Source of the DNA: Syngnathus acus
Taxonomy: Eukaryota; Chordata; Actinopteri; Syngnathiformes; Syngnathidae
NCBI RefSeq assembly: GCF_901709675.1
Contig: NC_051098.1
Span: forward strand, 5,528,000-5,591,999
Direction of reading: 5' to 3'
DNA: 64,000 nucleotides
Below the pieces are notes generated by a model that was given only the letters and a program-made list of their open reading frames with translations, did not search any database and was not told where the DNA came from. Position numbers and translations under genes: made by a program. Of this stretch, positions 25,883 to 38,400 are shown in pieces. How positions within the stretch are numbered: the first letter of the stretch is position 1; every line of letters starts with the position of its first letter.

Positions 25883-26868
25883 AATGTATATTTGCTAATA
25901 CTACTGCATATTAAATAGATGTTCATTTGGACATTCTCAAACAAACCATACAAAGGCAGTACTCTGCTAAAATAAGATGTGTCCACACATTGCCATCTTA
26001 CTGTGGCAAAAGCACAACCAAATAGGAAAAGGAATCAATCATAACACATCATGTGTCATACCTTCCCAGGCTCAGAAGATGATTGAGTCAAGAAACACTG
26101 TGACACCGAGGTTGGTCCTTCTGTGTTCTTACATGTCTGCGGTGTTGCTTTCCTGATGCATGCTGTCTCATGTCAAACAGCCCACCATGAGCACACTCGC
26201 CGACACACTTTATAATCATCACCACTCACGCTGTCTAACCAAGGATGAGCCATTTCCCAGTCACGTCTGTATTTCAAATTTTCTCTTTTACAGAAAAATG
26301 GTGTAACTCACATCCCATTATTATGTTAACTATATTGTCCCATCAGCATGTTAAAATGTAGTAGGGACACCCATTGGGCAGTCAGCGTATATAGGAAGTC
26401 TAAATCTCATTGACATTCATAAATGCATCTTTGTACTTTAAAAAATTAGGATCCCTGTAGGTCAGATTCATCCTATTTGACATGAGAACCATACTCACTG
26501 GAACCACTCCAGCCTATCAGCATTCTATGAAATGTGTTCTAGGACATTTACCTGGACATTTGAGAGGACCAATACAATGTGTGTGACTGAGTGTGAGGCT
26601 CAATGAATAAATTAAAGTTAAACAGAACTTCAACATCCATTAAAACAGTATTAATTAAAATGAGGCAGCCAACAGCACATTTTGGTTCCGTAACGATAGA
26701 TGGGTTGTTTTGCTTGTAACGACTTGTGGGGGTTGCAGCACATAGTAAACAGAATTCAAGTTGCATTTTAATTCTCTGTTCTCTACAGTGGGTTATACCT
26801 GTACGCAAGCAACAAAATGGGTTTTTAATTGACCTACAGTTTCTGATGAAACCACTTGCAAATGTATA

Positions 26869-27016
26869 CAAAGTCAAAGTCTGCTTTATTGTCAATTTCT
26901 TCACGTCAAGACATACAAAGAGATCGAAAATGCTTTTCCTACTATCCCACGGTGACAAGACATATTACACCTAATTGGTCCCCAGACAAACAAAACATTC
27001 AAGCAAACAATACAAA
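26869..27016 (-). mobile_element. Dispersed retroelement 3' end with GACTTT tail, copy 1
   Basis: Shares caaagtcaaagtctgcttta, ttgtcaatttcttcac and actatcccacggtgacaaga with 41,812-41,946. Read on the minus strand it ends in aataaagcagactttgactt, an AATAAA-type signal followed by a simple hexamer tail, which suggests the 3' end of a LINE or SINE. Relative to copy 2 it has extra bases after 26,970. Confidence 0.6.
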
Positions 27017-27102
27017 AAGTAAAAATAAGAAGGCGCAAACAACGAATAAATAAGAGCAATAAATAAATAAGAGCAACTTGGTTGAAATGGTGCAATCGTG
27101 CA

Positions 27103-27175
27103 TACAGCAGACAGTCAGATTAATAGCGCAAAAGTACAGGAGGAGTACTTTTGCGCTATTATACTGTCTGCTGTA
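27103..27175. repeat. Inverted repeat forming a long hairpin
   Basis: The left arm (27,103-27,137) and right arm (27,145-27,175) pair over 31 positions: 13 bases tacagcagacagt and 18 bases ataatagcgcaaaagtac, with one mismatch-like position and a 4-base bulge on the left. They are separated by a 7-base loop (aggagga). It directly follows the retroelement remnant at 26,869. Confidence 0.8.
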
Positions 27176-29462
27176 GTACAAAGAATCATTAAAATCTCTG
27201 CTGATTGAACAATCTTAATTATGGGTTTCATCATAAGAATCCATTCAATAACCATTAAGCAATGAAAGAAAATTAGTTCATATAGTGTATTTTTAAATGA
27301 AACTCACAATAATAATCAGGATACAGTAGCTACACTTTGCCCACGGATACAGTGTTGCTGATTGACTGTCCATTTTGTCATTTAGTTGGACTGACAAATT
27401 GCTCTCTCCATTGATTCAAAACAGGCTAACCACTGCAATGTGTCTGCAATAAATCTGATTTACTACACTTCTTTCTCCAAAGTTTGTTTATGTGTGTTGT
27501 TTGGACAGATACAAGCGTGTAATCACCGTCGATGATTTCCGACTTACGATGACGTATATGCATTTACAGATATCCAATACATATTGGATTTTTAATAACA
27601 TTTATTTTCTCTATGAAGCCATCATACATATCCAAATTGCGTAAAAAAACGGTGTTGTCAATTTGTCACAGTATAAAACAAGTCTAACAGGTTGAAAGGG
27701 CCATCGCCAGATTGAAACAGGTTTCTTTTGAAGTTGCTTATAGATCTAGTTAGTGAGCACAGTTCTGTGTGAATCTGAATACTGGCATCTCTCTCTAACA
27801 TTGTAAACAATGCAACAAAGCATCTCTGGCTTCATAAACACCCTGGTATTCTGCCCGAAGGAAAAATCCCAATGTGCTGGTGGATTGTGTCATCATCTTG
27901 CAAGAATCAACCCCAGGGCCATGGCTGCAAGCAAAGAAACAAGAGTGTCCCGAAAACTCCTGACTGTCTTTTTCTCGAGTGAAAAGTTATTGTTCAGAAT
28001 GTTTTGGAAGGGCCAACCAACTGTGGTCATTTGTATCTCTCCCTTTCACAAGCAATAAATAGTTTGGTTACGGATTTAAAATCAACATTCAAATGAACCT
28101 CTAAGGCACTAAAGGTTAGATTTGAACAGCACATTGTGTGAATATGGAAAGTTAGACGAGTTTGGATGATTAAAAAAATGATGGTGTGATTGAAAAGGGC
28201 TTTCTTGTTTAGCAAGAATTGATACATGACGATTAGATTTTTTTTTCAGGTTGTGCTGAATTATATGGTGGGACTGAGTTTTTAGGATACTGATAATATT
28301 TACATATATTAATCTTTCGTTTAATATTTTTGTTTAGACGCTACTTCTCAAATAAAATCTCACATACCCCCTGGAGTGCCTTCACATACCACCAGGGATA
28401 CATAAACCCCCATTAAATACCCCAGTTATTTTTTTATCTTACAGTTTGTTTGCTGTAAGGATTTATAAAACAACATTCGCTCAATACTAGCCTGCTGCCA
28501 TTGCTGAATTGTTGTTTCATTCCCTGTGATCTCTTCGCAATGCACCCACACGCTCACAAGCACACTAAAACGCAATCTACCACACATAAATACATCGACT
28601 TCAGTTCACGGACAGTGATAACGGGCCGAATGATTACCAACAGGTTACTGGGCAAATATTGACTAGATCCCTGTCTTGCAGATGAGAAAAAGAGATGGAC
28701 TGTGAGAGACAGCAAGGGACAGAAAGAGATAGCTGTGGGTACGTCCGTAGAAGGCATCAGTAAGATAGATTTTAAAAGTTAAAAGAGAAGACATTGACGC
28801 AGAAAAAATGGTCCTTAAAAGTCCAACATCCAATGCGGCTGCAGTTAAAGAAAAGAAAAGTATTTTTACAATTCATTCTCACAAATATGGTTAGATACAC
28901 AAGAATGTGAGGGCAAATATAAATAACATTGCCAAAAGCAATGTGAGATGTGGGAAATGAAGTGAATGAAGACAAGCAGTTGATGTGACATGTCTGAGAT
29001 GTGACATCCAACAGGCAAATGTCGTGGTTCACTTTGAGCCAGTAAGGCAGACATATGATAGGTCACCAGTCACATTGCCAGTAGTTCACACCTTGGCATG
29101 CAAAGGTTATTGTAAACAAAGCCAGTCAGCTAGTATTGTTGAGACACATTCATGATGATAGAAAGCCACAGGATACGTATATGGCCCATTCTCTAAGGTA
29201 TCTGATGACAACAAACTCCGACCAACAACAATGGTATTCAATATGATTAGGTAGCCATTAAGACAACAAAATAATGTAAATTATTTGCTGAAGATAATGT
29301 AAGTGTGAAATCAACTACTATTTGCAAAAGTCAAGGATGATTTGAAAAAAATACCAAGAAACTGAAAAAATATATAAACCAGGTGGTCACCTTTTTAGCA
29401 ACTATCATCTTGTAGCATAATATGAAATTGAAATATAATAGAAATTTAATGGAATAATCTAC
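27176..29462. other. Intergenic, no gene recognised
   Basis: AT-rich unique sequence between the hairpin and the LINE fragment. Open frames are short and without domain signatures. Confidence 0.6.
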
Positions 29463-29703
29463 ATCTATCAATTTGTCCACTATCGACCGCTTAGCTGGGG
29501 TCAGGTCGTGGCGGCAGCAGCTTCAGCAGGGAAGCCCAACTTTCCCTCTCCCCAGCCAGTTCTTCCAGCTCTTCCCAAGCCAGTCGGAAGACATAGTCTC
29601 TCCAGTGCGTAATTGGACGTCCCCTGGGTCTCCTGCCAGTGGGATATGCCCGGAACACCTCACCAGTGAGGCAGCCAATGGGCATCCTAATCAGATGCCC
29701 GAG
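29463..29703 (-). mobile_element. LINE 3' fragment with C-terminal coding remnant
   Basis: On the minus strand 29,491-29,685 stays open and reads GEVFRAYPTGRRPRGRP, then HWRDYVFRLAWEELEEL and WASLLKLLPPRPDP. This is the C-terminal stretch of a LINE protein very common in fish genomes. It is followed by an aagcggtcgatagtggac-type 3' tip. Only the last about 240 bases of the element are present; it is higher in GC than its surroundings. Confidence 0.7.
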
Positions 29704-29801
29704 TGTTTGTTTGTATGTGTAACTGAATAACGTGTAAAAGTATGTGTTTCATGTTAATATCTGTAAAGCTTTGTATATTGTACAACATATTGAATCAGTA
29801 A

Positions 29802-30440
29802 TACCGTATTTTCCGGACTATAAGGCGCACCGGACTATAAGGCGTACCTTCAATGAATGGCCCATTTTAAAAACGTTGTCCTTATATAAGGCGCACCGGA
29901 CTATAAGGCACACCATTAATGCAGCATGTCAGATTTTTAATCCAAATCAAATCATTCTCCATTTTATCTTTTTTATTTCAACTTCAAAGGCAACAAATTA
30001 CTTAATAATCACAAAATAATGATCCATAGTCTTTTTGATTCATGATTCACAGTCTTCAGCGGGCCACTTATGATTGATTTCATGACACAATGCTTCGGGC
30101 CAGTTTATCGGGTCATACCAAAGACTATAAAAATGGGACCCATTGCCTCCCTGCTTGGCACTCAGCATTAAGGGTTGGAATTGGGGGGTTAGATCACCAA
30201 ATGATTCCCGAGCGCGGCACCGCTGCTGCTCACTGCTCCCCTCTCCCCCAGGGGATGGATCAAAATCACATGGGGATGGCTTAAATGCAGAGGACAAATT
30301 TCACCACACCCAGATGTGTGTGACGATCATTGGGACTTTAAATTTAGGAATTAGATCCATATATAAGGCGCACCGGACTATTCGGCTTTTGAGAAAATTT
30401 TGGGGTTTTAGGTGCGCCTTATAGTCCGGAAAATACGGTA
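29802..30440. mobile_element. TIR element, same family, copy 2 (with nested insertion)
   Basis: Bounded by taccgtattttccggac and its reverse complement. Internally it is the reverse complement of the element at 4,151-4,566 along most of its length (for example the shared ggcccattttaaaa, tcattctccattttatc and gattcatgattcacagtctt blocks). The extra 230 bases relative to that copy are a separate insertion at 30,108-30,336. Confidence 0.82.
30108..30336. mobile_element. Dispersed repeat inserted inside TIR element copy 2
   Basis: Comparison with the empty homologous site in copy 1 (cagtttaaatttagg in the same orientation) shows 229 added bases flanked by a TTTA duplication (30,104-30,107 and 30,337-30,340). 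The insert contains gggacccattgcctccctg and accgctgctgctcactgctc, which I recognise as part of a common teleost interspersed repeat whose class I cannot name with certainty. Confidence 0.7.
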
Positions 30441-32198
30441 CTTCAAAATATGCTCCCAAATACCTAAAGGGACTGAGAGTGAAGGCCCAAACTGCCAAAG
30501 AGTGATGCAAAGCAATCGATGCGATTGACAGACAGAACACCAGCATGAATAGACCGATTCAGGTTCTATTAACTTCATTGATGGTGTGAGAACGGCCAAG
30601 ACGTTTGTCAACAAAGATCCCTGTTAATCTGATCATCCATCCAGTCCACTGCACACAGCTCAATACCACTTACTCTCAGATACAGATCAGAGACATGATC
30701 ACACTGTGTTATTCAAAAGATAGATGGATAGATGGATGGACGGGCGGGCAAATAGGGAAAGTAGAATGAGTTAGAACTAAAAGGTGCGTGAGTAAAACAA
30801 AAGCATACACCAGGAATGAACATATGCTTGAGATTTAAAATATAAATAAACTGCATGCCTGATTCTGCTCATCTGAATTCGTTATGATAGCGATTTATTG
30901 CTGGACTTTTACCTGTGTAGAAATTTCAAGCTGGTGAGATGGTCGTTGGCTCTGTTGAGAGCATCATCCTCTGACGTAAAAACAATATACGTATGTTTAT
31001 GTAGTATTCGACAGGATGTTTAACTTGGGCACTTCATGAGTACCATGAGATTACGGGTAACATAAGAGTCCAATAATTCTCTTTTGCCAAGTGTCATTAT
31101 GTTTTAGTCTATTGTCGTTTGATTTGTTGCAATCACTTAAATTGAGTAGCTCCATTGACATTGTGTTCTTCAGAATAATGGTTATTGATGTTGCAAAAGG
31201 CTGCCAATGAGATTCGCTGAGGAGGCCAAAGTTCAATATTTCCAATCAGATGGAACAACAGAGAGATTTGAAGAAGAGAAGATTTGAAAAAGGTGCTCAA
31301 GGATTTTAACTGCCAATATGTATTTCCTTGAAGCAATTACTGAATGTTCCTTGCAAACTGAAACACATTTGAGTTATACAGTTCTTAAATAAAATTGGAG
31401 AAGTTTAAAAACAGCTGCAGCTGGAACGACGTAACAGCGTGAAGCCCCAAACACCAAAAATGCAATAAGAATAATCTCAATTTTGTGTGAAGTTGGTTGT
31501 CCACAGTATGCCAATATTTGAAATTATCTCCAGGATATCTTCATGAATAATAAAAAAGAAACAAACAAAAAAATAAAAAAAAGCAGACCTTCAAGAATGC
31601 CTTACAGTGAGCTTCCTTCTATTTATCGTATAGGGTTTTCCCATATGTCCACTGAGCAAACTAAAAAGATGCGATGTAAACCATATCCAGAATCCATAGC
31701 TATCCACAGCTATCAGACTTCTGCCTTCCATCATTCTGTCTGCCTTCACGTCTCATTTACAGGTTGTCTGTCGTCTGTTGGCCTTGACAAGTGAAGGAGA
31801 GTGATAGGTTGAATGTGAGAAAGAGATAGAAGATGGCATGGGGCCAAACGGAAATGGGAAAAGACCCAAGAAGGTATGTGAGAAGCAGCCAAGAGTTGGC
31901 AGCAAGTGGCGGAAAGAAAGGGAAACTCTCTGGGGATTAGCAAGGACCACCACCAAGGACAATTCAAGCATCCGATTGGAAAGAATGGAGCCGGAGATCG
32001 ACAGACAGATAAGACTGCAGTGCGGCGGACTCTGTATATGTCCATCCAGGTGAAAACGAGCTGAGCCAAGAGGCAAAGCGCTTGATTTTCTATCTTCCTA
32101 CCTTCAACTCTTGTCACAAGCTGTGGGTTGGGATCAAAGCAACACTATCCTGGATACAAGCCGCAAATATGAAAACAATTGAATATCAAGTGCAAAAC
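30441..32198. other. Intergenic, no gene recognised
   Basis: Includes a small tagatgga repeat near 30,720 and a purine-rich part at 31,790-31,990. No gene supported. Confidence 0.6.
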
Positions 32199-33317
32199 TA
32201 CCATAATTTCTGGACTATAAACCGCACCTGATTATAAGCCTCAGGAGCAAAAATTAGGGGAGAATCTTGGTTTTCTTCATACATAAGCCGCACCGTACTA
32301 AAAGCCGCATGTGCCTGCGAGTTATTTACAAAGAAAGACGGTACACAGAAAGAGTTTTCAAAGTTTTAATAAGATACCTTAACTTTTCTTTCCAAACAAT
32401 GCCTGTGGCGCGGCAGTGACACAGCAGTAACACGGAAGTAACACAGCACTAATAGGGCTGGATAAAAAACCATACCGGTAAAAGTCACTGAGGCGCAGCA
32501 GTAACACAGCAGCAACACGGTAACACAGTACTAACAGGGCTATTTAAAAAAACATACCAGTAAAAGTCGCTGAGCGCCATCTTCATCTTCCTCCCTCCTG
32601 TGCACTGAAACCATCGAAGTCTTCCTCCTCAGTGTCGGTTGGAATAGCGTCAGATATACTTCGATACACACTTTCTCAGTCTCTCGTTGTCGCTTTTATG
32701 CATTTCTTGGAGCATTTTCCACGATGAGGGTCTGTTCATGCTAATTTTATTCATGCACAAAGCGCTAAGTTACATTAAACTAGCAAGCTACACGTATAGC
32801 TCCAGAGTAGACGTGACCGGGAAATAAAGAAAGTGACGCAACAAGATGTCATCAACATAGCCCAGTGCCCCCTAGTGACCGGAAGATAACCTCTACAGTG
32901 CATGCAAAAGCAGCTGAAGTTCCTACGTTGAGAGCCAAATCGATTGCCTTTAATTTAAAAACAGCATTATATGCATTTCTTTTGTCCCCCCATAATGAGG
33001 GTTTGTGTAAAAAAGCTTCCTTTCTTCAGTAATGTCCGTCTTGATCTCATTCTGTCTCTTCTTTGTGTCAATTATACGGCACTATTTGCTTGGCGAATGG
33101 ACATGCGATCAACACACCACTCTTCTCCCCAGTGACCGTGTCACATATCCCTCCGCCGAGCAAAGCGCTGCCGAACAACAGCGGTCCACCGCCTTTTTAC
33201 GAGTGTATGTGTATTAGTCATCACAAAAATCACAAAAAATCCATAGATATGCCGCACATGCCGCAGGGTTCAAAACTTGAGCAAAACGTAGTGGCTTATA
33301 GTCCGGAATTTACGGTA
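32199..33317. mobile_element. Longer TIR element related to the ACCGTATTTTCCGGAC family, copy 3
   Basis: Starts taccataatttctggac and ends gtccggaatttacggta, imperfect inverted repeats related to those of the two shorter elements. At 1,119 bases it is over twice as long and has different internal sequence, including a tandem duplication at 32,407-32,573. No recognisable transposase is encoded. It may be a separate non-autonomous family sharing ends with the shorter elements. Confidence 0.65.
32407..32573 (+). repeat. Two-copy tandem duplication, about 83-bp unit
   Basis: Unit 1 (32,407-32,491) and unit 2 (32,492-32,573) both run from ggcgc(g/a)gcagt through acaggg or atagggct to ccggtaaaagtc or ccagtaaaagtc and ctga. 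They differ by several substitutions and small indels, so the duplication is not recent. Confidence 0.75.
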
Positions 33318-34900
33318 GTTCTACCGTTGCAGACGAGCTCCGGTAAGAAGCCACCATTTTGAAGTGTATCAATAACAACCTATTCCAAATGAATTGGAAT
33401 TGGACATATAGTGAAGGAAACATCAATCATGTCGACATGGAAGTTGAGAGGCAAAATAATGTAGTGTAACACGTGATATCACATGCTGTCTTCAGCTTCA
33501 TTACACAGAAATATTCCTGCCTGCTGGCATGTTAAAATCTTGATTCCTCTTGCTGTAACGAAGACTATGACAATGACAACACAGCGTTAAATTCCTTAAG
33601 CTGTTGGAGAGAAAGTCGAATGCAGTCAATAGAATTCTTAAAAGTACTTATTCAGACTTGCCCCTCCAACACATGAAATGTAATGTGAACAAAAGTCTTG
33701 ACTTGGAATTTGCAAGCATCTCTGCCCACACGAAGCATTATTACAGCAATCCTGGTGGATACAGAGCCTTTTTGCCTCAGTGTTCTTTCGTGTTGGAGCT
33801 GCTGCCTCCCTGCTGCCGTTTCCCATTGATTGTTCTGAAGTTGCTTTGTAATGAATCTGCTTCAAGGGAGAATTTTAAATTGGGCCACTTCATTGTGGGA
33901 GAGACAGGGTTGAAATAATGTTTCCTATTTGCCGCTTTCTCAAGGCATGAAGCAAGTGTTCTATCACATTGTGTCTGGTTACGGAAAGGCCATTGGGCGT
34001 TTAGCATTAGATCAGGGTATCATGTTTCTTAGTCTGTCTGTAGGCAAGCCAATTATCGTGCTTATGATCATGGTGGTTGGGTAAAAGTTGCAGGATTTTT
34101 GTCAAGACGTGATCATTTTAATAGAATTTGATGCAGGGATGTGAACCTTACATTTTAAGTAGTAATGTTATAATATGGAATTATTTTTGAATAGTTGGTG
34201 AATAAGTTTTTACAATATGCACAAATGGACAAAACTGTTGGTACCCTTCTAATAATGAAAGTAGTAGTCACAGATATAGCCGAAATAATATATCAGAAAT
34301 ACTCAGAAAGCTGTGGAGCTCCAGTTGAAACGCTTGTCATCTGAATAAATGCATCTTTATGTCAAAAATATCACAAATCCATATATTTACCCGTACTGCA
34401 GTCAGTATGCATGCAGTTGCATCGGCAGTCAACTGTCATACATAACCGTACTGATTCTGCTATTTTGATTCTCATCCAAATGTTTGAATCAAGTTATTCC
34501 TGCCGTCACGAGCTGTAGGAAACACAATGTCCCGAGGAAATATAAGTCGTCACCGTGAAACAAGATTTCTTCAGATGCGTGAATTGTGCATTTTTGTCCA
34601 TCAACGGCAGAGTGAAGCTCCCTTTCTGACATGAAGGGAGCCATTAGTAGTGATTGCATGGAATGAGTCATTTTATAAATCAGTCACCTGGGTATGTGGA
34701 GATAAAGGTTTAGCTGTGACTGGCATTATTGACTATAAGCTATTAACAACCCAGATTTTTACACCCCTTACCATTCCTGTTTTGTGTGTTTTCGCCTCTC
34801 TGATGTAAGTGCTCACTGAGCCTGTAGATATGATTGAATCTTAAAATGTTGGGCATTATTCAAATCCCCAGGAACTCAGTTTTTTAACGGTGGCATAAAT

Positions 34901-34940
<40 letters not shown>

Positions 34941-35132
34941 ACGCATGATTGGGGCCCAAGGCGATCTCCAATTGCCAACATGCACAAAAACAGGCTCCTC
35001 AGTGATGTCACCTTAGATAAAACTGTTGCACTCAAGTTTGAACCTCATTGTAAATTGTAGTACATTTGTTTAAATAATTTGGAGTTGTAGAAGATACAGA
35101 TATTTATTTGATTTAAATCCATTACCCTAAAG
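33318..35132. other. Intergenic, no gene recognised
   Basis: AT-rich, with the CA microsatellite. No coding sequence recognised. Confidence 0.6.
34905..34935 (+). repeat. (CA)n microsatellite
   Basis: An uninterrupted run of about 15 CA units. Confidence 0.95.
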
Positions 35133-35462
35133 CACAGGTGTCAAACTCAAGGCCCGGGGGCCAGATACGGCCCGCCACATCATTTTCTGTGGCCCGCGAA
35201 GACAAATTGTGCATCAAATTCATGTGTCATGACTAGAATTGCAAATTGTCTTCACTTTTAATAATGTCTTTTTTTGTTAAATATTTGACCAGTTTTTACT
35301 CGTCTGATTTGAAAACGGGTTATTTGTCAGTTTGTTTTGTAGCTTTTACTGTATATAATATGAGGTGCTCATACATTTATTTGGGTTGACAGTCATAATG
35401 GCCCTCCGAAAGAAGCTATGACTACAACGCGGCCCGTGAAAAAAATGAGTTTGACACACCTG
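35133..35462. mobile_element. hAT-like non-autonomous element, copy B
   Basis: Starts cacaggtgtcaaactc and ends gagtttgacacacctg. Internal sequence (ggcccgccacatcatttt, gacagtcataatggccctcc) matches copies A and C. The flanking 8-mers (ccctaaag and gcttgcag) match at only four positions, so any duplication has decayed. Confidence 0.78.
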
Positions 35463-38400
35463 GCTTGCAGTGTAAATAGACTCTGTATATCTACAATACA
35501 GCTGGATAACCACATCAGGCAAAACCACTGAGACTTTAAAGTCAGACATATACAGTGTACCACAATTGACCTCCTGTCAAACTTTATTACCATTGAACAG
35601 GGTCAGCTGGTCTAATTTCTGAATTGACTGCACTTAAAGACCCTTTGTCTCAAGCTTCACCATACAGACTGCCGCATGGTCGATGGGCCCGTTTATTAGC
35701 ATGCGGTATATTTTCTCATTGTTGCCCTTGGTTTGTAGAGTCAAATAAATATACCGAGTAGCTGTGTGTGGCCTTGGTTTGTCATGAGAAAATGACACAC
35801 ACTGACAAATTGCTTTGAGATGCTATCAAAAGCCACTAACCATCGTTTAAAAGGCCTTTTGTTATGCGGCATATTGATGTTGAAATGCAGCTGCAACTGT
35901 CATTTTATTTAAGAGCTTTGCATTAAATATGGCAGGATTTGGCACAGGAATGACAGTACAGTCGCTTTCCAAGCAAATGTTGACTGAATAAACCACCGTC
36001 GGCTTATTTCAATGAACATCTATGAAGTTACAATAATAATTTAATTACAGATAATGACGTCATCATGTGTATATTTGGGAATTAAAAATCAAACAGTGTG
36101 CTTATACAGAGGGAGGGAGTACTGAATTGAATGCCCTTGATTAATCAATTGGATCTACTAATCTGTGTATTTTCAAATATAATTTTTGTTTCAAAATTAT
36201 AGTAATTTTGCTTTTGGCAAACTATACTAGATTCCAACAAAGATATCGTAAAGAATAATATGTTCACAGCAATCATTTAAAAAAATAATAACAAATTATA
36301 GGTAGAAAACGGTAAAGCATACATTTTTGTTCTTTGAAAAATTATCAGCGCCATGCACTGCTGGTTGCAACCGAGGAGTTCACTCACCTTTTCTTCTTTA
36401 TTTTTAATTGTTTTTAAATGAAGAGGTGGGTTCGTGAAGTTCCAAACCACTTAGTAAGTTGAGAAATTAAACAGCCAACTCAATTTTTATGTAAGAGCTG
36501 ATTTTATTTTTCTTGTGAAGAGAAACTAAGAAAAACTTGTCAAAGTTGACTTGTCTATTCATTTTTAACATGACGTACAGCAGAGACTTTTTATAACAAT
36601 ATATAACCATTTGAAAATCACTATAGGCTTTATAAGTCTTTAACATTTTCTATCCTCATCTGTGTGTCATTATTTAATCTGTCTCATGGATGATAGACTT
36701 TCAGAGCATCTGTCCTCGCATGTAAGAACTTAGACGTTACATCAAGTTCTTACAACTTTTGACATTTGCTGCTATTAATTGATGTAAGACTTTTAGATAG
36801 TCATGTTCTTTATGTGCTCTTTGTGAGCACCCACGTTTAGCAATACTTACACAACTCACACACTAAAGAAATAACACACATTTTTTTAATTTATCATGCT
36901 GCTATCTCAGTTTTCTATACTGTGTGTTGCTGCTAGTTTGGCTTTCTCAAAGTTTTCAGTGATTCACTAGCTTGCGTGGGATCTGTGAGATTTGCTGTCT
37001 ATACAAGCCATTTTGAGGGATTTGCTGTAGATACAAACCATTTTTCCTCAGTTGCCGAAATGCAGTAAGTGCTCACCATCCATCACCTCAAACAATCGTG
37101 CTGTCCATACAGAGCCCGTACCATAGGCTTCTTCTTTAAATGTTCATTTACATTCTGTCATTGTTTAATTACTATTCAGACAAATAGCGTGGCTTCCAAA
37201 ATAAATAATGTTGATTCTGTTATGAGGAAGTTATGTGAATAAAACAAAATGTTTTATTTCTGCTTTCTGAGCTTTCTGCCTTGCTCATTGTTTTGAGTCA
37301 GCAATCATTAAATTAGCTACATGGCCTTTCTAGCGGCAAAAGAGGCTTCCTCTTCCTTCCTGCTGCTTACAGTGTTTTGGGGTAAATTTTTAGTTTATTG
37401 TCATTCTGCTGTTTCATTGCACTTTACTGTCAAACTGAATAAATATCCTTATTCGCACAGCCTCGCTTTATTCAAAGTACTGTATCTATTTATATCTATA
37501 TATTGTAGTCTTATTGTATTCCATATTTGTCTCTCCATCTTAAAAATAGAGTGCTCCCTTGTCAGAATTCCTCTTTTATTATGATAATTAATTGGTTGGC
37601 TGAAGTGGCTGAAACTTCACTCATGAACAAACAGATTGTCGTCTGACAAAAATAAAAGAGTTGATGCCAAGCAGGTGTTGAGAGGCAGCTGAAGCTGTGA
37701 GGCAGTGAGATCACACTAACAGACGCACGCATATAACATGTACTTTTGCATGATTGGAGGTAGTGAGGTAAGTGAAAAAAGAGGGTAAACAAATTGAAAA
37801 ATAAGACTGTGATAGCACTTACTTGTAATGACAGACCAACTAAATTTTTTAGTTGCCCAGTAAATGCTTTAAAAGAATTCTACTCCACAGTACACACTAA
37901 ATGTCTGGAATCATGGTTTATCCATTATGGAACACTTAAAATTGTGGGCAAGAGGGTTTTAAAAATGTTGCCTCCCAAAATATAATGCAATACTGTATTT
38001 AGGACAAGAAGCCAGTATTAATATGCTTATGTACAGTTACCTGCCACATCTGTCTATCTCCTTGTACCATTTTACCTTAATACGAAGATCAACATGTGTC
38101 CTCCAAAGGCAGGATCATTTTCTCCACACCATAAAAGGGGACACATGTAAAGACAAAATTAGAGGGAAGCATCTGTAAAAGAGCGATATGAATGATAGAA
38201 ACCAAGTCCAGGCTCATGCTTTAGGGAGTGAAAAAAGGAAATGGAAAGAGTAAGAACAGCAAAGGAAAGAGAAGCCTAAGAGAGCTGAAGCTAAGTGGAT
38301 TAGGATGGAAGAGAAGAGTAAGGGAGGAGAAACATCAAAGGTGCTCTTAAATATGGAAGAAGCTAAAAGCAACCATATTGGATGAAAAAGAAACTCAAGA

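Larger units (their letters stand above)
23132..26868. other. Intergenic, no gene recognised
   Basis: Contains the pyrimidine-rich tract and a shared repeat at 25,805. No coding sequence supported. Confidence 0.6.

Noticed and set aside
30040-30297. Open frames within the TIR element at 30 kb
   Set aside because: They lie across the GC-richer nested repeat and mirror its sequence; not a gene.
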